From positions 62,001-126,000 of the forward strand of contig NZ_JAFFZS010000008.1 of NCBI RefSeq assembly GCF_016921115.1: a stretch of 64,000 nucleotides of DNA, read 5' to 3'. The notes under the pieces were generated by a model. It did no database searches. It worked only from the letters and a program-made list of their open reading frames with translations, and was not told where the DNA came from. Source of the stretch: Streptomyces actuosus. GTDB taxonomy: Bacteria > Actinomycetota > Actinomycetes > Streptomycetales > Streptomycetaceae. The translations under genes and the position numbers were made by a program. Shown piece after piece: positions 62,782 to 64,000 of the stretch (its first letter is position 1; the number at the start of each line of letters is the position of its first letter).

Positions 62782-63618
62782 ATGACCCGCCCGTTCCGCC
62801 CCGCCCGCGTTGTCGCCGCCCCTTTGGCGGTGGGAGCCCTGCTGGCCACCGGGGCCTGCTCGAACGGCGACGACGAGACCGCGAGCCCGCAGACCACCGC
62901 GTCCCCGGCCGCGGCCACCTCCCGGGCCGCAGCGCCCGCCGCGCGGGCCACCTCCTCGGCCTCCGCCACCCTCACCGAGGCCGGGGCGAAGACGGCGCTG
63001 ATCACCGAGGCGGACATCGAGGGGGACTGGCAGCAGGTCGACGACGCCGACAAGTGGAAGGACGACCTGGTCGCGGGGAAGGTCGACGTCGACGCCTTCC
63101 TCACCGCCAAGGCGGACGCCGCCGACTGCCAGCGGCTGCTGGACGGCCTCTACAGCGAGGACCTGCTCGGCAAGCCCTCCGGCGCGTCCGCGCTCACCGG
63201 TTTCGAGGAGGGCGACTCCCGTCTGCTGTACCAGGTCGCCGCGTACGACAAGAAGGCCCTGGACGACTCGATGAAGTGGCTCACGTCCCTGCCCGACACG
63301 TGCGACCAGTTCACCGCGACCGACCCCCAGGGCGGCACACGCACCGTGCAGGTCATCGAGACCTCGCTGCCGAAGGAGGGCGACGCACGGCAGGGGCTGG
63401 AGGTGACGGTCCAGGGCTCCGCCGACGGGCAACCCACCACGCTCACCCTCGACGTCGGCGTCGTGCGCGTCGGCAACGACGCGATCACCGTGACGGCCGG
63501 CGGGCCGGACGGCGGCGCGCAGGACTCGGTGAACGCCGCGGTGCAGCAGGGCACCGAGCGGCTCAAGGACGTCCTGGCCGGGCGCACGCCCCCTGCGTCC
63601 CCGACGGCGGGCGACTGA
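62782..63618 (+). CDS. secreted lipoprotein of unknown function
   Basis: A 278-residue predicted lipoprotein: Arg-rich n-region, hydrophobic core and lipobox TGAC (Cys26), then a Thr/Ser/Ala-rich spacer (~60 residues) and a compact domain with two Cys (ADCQRLLDG, PDTCDQFTA) likely to form a disulfide. It is of the sensor/binding-lipoprotein type common in Streptomyces; no function known. AGGAGG lies 7 nt before ATG 62782. A strong terminator follows. Confidence 0.82.
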   Translation: MTRPFRPARVVAAPLAVGALLATGACSNGDDETASPQTTASPAAATSRAAAPAARATSSASATLTEAGAKTALITEADIEGDWQQVDDADKWKDDLVAGKVDVDAFLTAKADAADCQRLLDGLYSEDLLGKPSGASALTGFEEGDSRLLYQVAAYDKKALDDSMKWLTSLPDTCDQFTATDPQGGTRTVQVIETSLPKEGDARQGLEVTVQGSADGQPTTLTLDVGVVRVGNDAITVTAGGPDGGAQDSVNAAVQQGTERLKDVLAGRTPPASPTAGD

Positions 63619-63653
63619 CCGCTCCCCCGAGAGTCCGGGTCCTCCCCGAACGC

Positions 63654-63691
63654 CCGAGGGCGGCACCCCCCTGCGGGGGTGCCGCCCTCGG
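63654..63691. terminator. strong bidirectional terminator before groEL
   Basis: Perfect 17-bp stem CCGAGGGCGGCACCCCC / GGGGGTGCCGCCCTCGG with loop CTGC, between the convergent lipoprotein and groEL genes. Confidence 0.85.
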
Positions 63692-63723
63692 TCCGTAGGA
63701 CGGTCGATCAGCCTCCAGGCCGA

Positions 63724-64000
63724 TCAGAAGTCCATGTCACCGCCCGGCATGCCGCCGCCGGCCGGGGCCGCGGCCTTCTCCGGCTTGTCGGCGATGACGG
63801 CCTCGGTGGTGAGGAACAGCGCGGCGATGGAGGCGGCGTTCTGCAGAGCAGAGCGGGTCACCTTCGCCGGGTCGATGATGCCCTCGGCGATCATGTCGAC
63901 GTACTCGCCGGTCGCGGCGTTCAGGCCGTGGCCGACCTGGAGGTTGCGGACCTTCTCCACGACGACGCCGCCCTCGAGACCGCCGTTGACGGCGATCTGC
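63724..64000 (-). CDS. groEL: chaperonin GroEL, C-terminal part (start outside window)
   Basis: The last ~91 residues of a 60-kDa chaperonin subunit that folds proteins with GroES. Visible are [26 protein letters not shown] [34 protein letters not shown] and the C-terminus [13 protein letters not shown], the Gly/Met-rich tail of actinobacterial GroEL2. The 5' part lies beyond the right edge. It is convergent with the lipoprotein gene; nothing about heat-shock control is visible in this part. Confidence 0.93.
   Translation of the reverse strand, partial: QIAVNGGLEGGVVVEKVRNLQVGHGLNAATGEYVDMIAEGIIDPAKVTRSALQNAASIAALFLTTEAVIADKPEKAAAPAGGGMPGGDMDF

Overview
The window is chromosomal DNA of a Streptomyces or very close relative. 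The evidence is very high G+C with G/C-ending codons, GTG/TTG starts, strong hairpin terminators without U tracts, and actinobacterial families such as Scr1/DUF397, DUF3027, DUF4031, CtpE, XPB and the futalosine menaquinone genes. From memory, mqnB, mqnD and groEL2 of S. coelicolor lie in the SCO43xx-SCO42xx stretch in this order, so this looks like conserved core chromosome. I saw no rRNA, tRNA, CRISPR array, transposase or prophage.

Layout. 1-2.5 kb: truncated citrate synthase 2, pdxH, and a zinc-ribbon hypothetical. 2.5-12.7 kb: a minus-strand catabolic operon of TIGR03084 protein, AtuA-like protein, acyl-CoA carboxylase beta and alpha subunits, acyl-CoA dehydrogenase, acyl-CoA ligase, enoyl-CoA hydratase and a TetR regulator, with a palindromic candidate operator at its head. 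It resembles an acyclic-terpene or branched-acyl-CoA degradation module. 12.8-23.4 kb: methyltransferase, EamA transporter, a fused FAD/Fe-S oxidoreductase, serC, a PBP4-type DD-peptidase, a secreted propeller-like protein and an SGNH hydrolase. 23.5-27.5 kb: a lower-G+C accessory patch with a hypothetical gene divergent from an Scr1-type regulator and DUF397 pair, an aldo/keto reductase, and a secreted-protein gene interrupted by an in-frame TGA and coupled to a lipoprotein gene.

27.7-35.6 kb: a 29-residue membrane peptide, thpR, a MarR-MFS operon, a ribbon-helix-helix protein, a purine permease, a DUF2530 protein and ctpE, ending in three tandem copies of a 57-bp repeat. 35.6-44 kb: a sacsin/Hsp90-like GHKL protein, DUF3027, an MFS protein, a lipoprotein with mqnB-mqnD (menaquinone by the futalosine route), and a cold-shock protein whose mRNA probably begins with a hairpin. 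44-53 kb: small membrane and HAD proteins, then three helicase-related genes (helicase-associated/WYL protein, XPB, HelD-like). 53-64 kb: cutC with a DasR-like box, an HD hydrolase, a DinB-GNAT fusion, DUF4031, an RpiR-murQ-PTS EIIBC MurNAc operon, an Old Yellow Enzyme gene, a lipoprotein, and the 3' end of groEL.

Two themes recur. About eighteen genes have a -10-like hexamer 6-7 nt before the start codon, which predicts leaderless mRNAs. Most convergent gene pairs are separated by near-perfect hairpins. Functions rest on motifs and remembered family knowledge; no searches were run.
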